From Acanthosepion esculentum (Eukaryota > Mollusca > Cephalopoda > Sepiida > Sepiidae), in NCBI GenBank assembly GCA_964036315.1, contig OZ038482.1, positions 11,521,698 through 11,585,697 of the forward strand: a stretch of DNA of 64,000 nucleotides, in the 5' to 3' direction. This document shows positions 63,925-64,000 of this stretch, piece after piece (position 1 is the first letter of the stretch; each line of letters starts with the position of its first letter). Under the pieces are notes generated by a model that worked only from the letters and a program-made list of their open reading frames with translations, searched no databases and had not been told where the DNA came from. The position numbers and the translations under genes were made by a program.

Positions 63925-64000
63925 TGGTTGTGATAGCACAAAGTCATAAGTCATCGTGATCGAGTGTTTGAGCAAACAGCCCTTTTTCTAAAAGTTGATC
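63925..64000 (+). mobile_element. S2 SINE fragment, runs off the window
   Basis: TGATAGCACAAAGTCATAAG, then GATCGAGTGTTTGAG, matches the middle of the S2 body. Upstream (63745-63920) is not clearly SINE. Confidence 0.6.

Overview
This is a repeat-dominated, AT-rich stretch of an animal nuclear genome in which I find no convincing host protein-coding gene. The mix of elements (long tRNA-derived SINEs, several LINE families, Penelope-like and gypsy-like retroelements, mariner/hAT/piggyBac DNA transposons, long TA, GT and GAT microsatellites) fits a mollusc. The particular LINE 3' ends and SINE types make a coleoid cephalopod (octopus, squid) my best guess; that is inference from remembered families, not a database match. 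Nearly every open frame longer than about 60 codons is a broken transposon piece, an antisense shadow of one, or a microsatellite or satellite read as protein.

Layout. 0-8.6 kb: a gypsy-type gag fragment, a tRNA-SINE carrying a perfect 31-bp-arm palindrome, two LINE 3' ends with (GAT)n tails, a patchwork of LINE 3' ends in alternating orientation (3.2-7.5 kb), and an unusual composite SINE built from 5S rRNA-like and tRNA-like modules (7.7-8.1 kb). 8.6-19.2 kb: mostly unrecognised AT-rich DNA interrupted by CR1/L2-like LINE C-termini and one GC-rich 5'-truncated LINE (11.47-13.31 kb). 19.2-22.3 kb: a LINE 3' end followed by an unclassified repeat (here called F1) whose end has expanded into about 26 tandem copies of a 76-bp unit with a 912-bp higher-order period. 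23.4-27.6 kb: a large, recent-looking inverted duplication (arms about 0.8 kb) whose spacer holds a SINE and an F1 copy, flanked by Penelope-like tails. 28.3-29.1 kb: an internally deleted mariner. 29.4-42.7 kb: old AT-rich repeats, F1 copies, Penelope-like material including a GIY-YIG endonuclease C-terminus, more SINEs and LINE ends, and direct duplications. 42.7-43.5 kb: a 31-bp tandem array open in all three frames. 44-56 kb: LINE ends, an inverted SINE dimer, a hAT C-terminus, a piggyBac MITE, and an F1 copy split by a Penelope-tailed SINE with a 107-bp tandem array. 56.7-58.5 kb: a gypsy gag/protease/RT-start remnant abutting a LINE reverse transcriptase fragment. 60-64 kb: a palindrome, SINEs, a pogo/Tigger-like MITE, an old AT-rich repeat and LINE C-termini.

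Three themes recur. First, tRNA-like or 5S-like Pol III promoter modules are joined to other elements, including tails that resemble the ends of Penelope-like elements and carry a hammerhead-like core. Second, palindromes with very short loops occur inside mobile elements, as expected from template switching. Third, mobile-element ends have expanded into satellites (76 bp, 107 bp). No CRISPR array, rRNA operon or intact transposase or reverse transcriptase gene is present.
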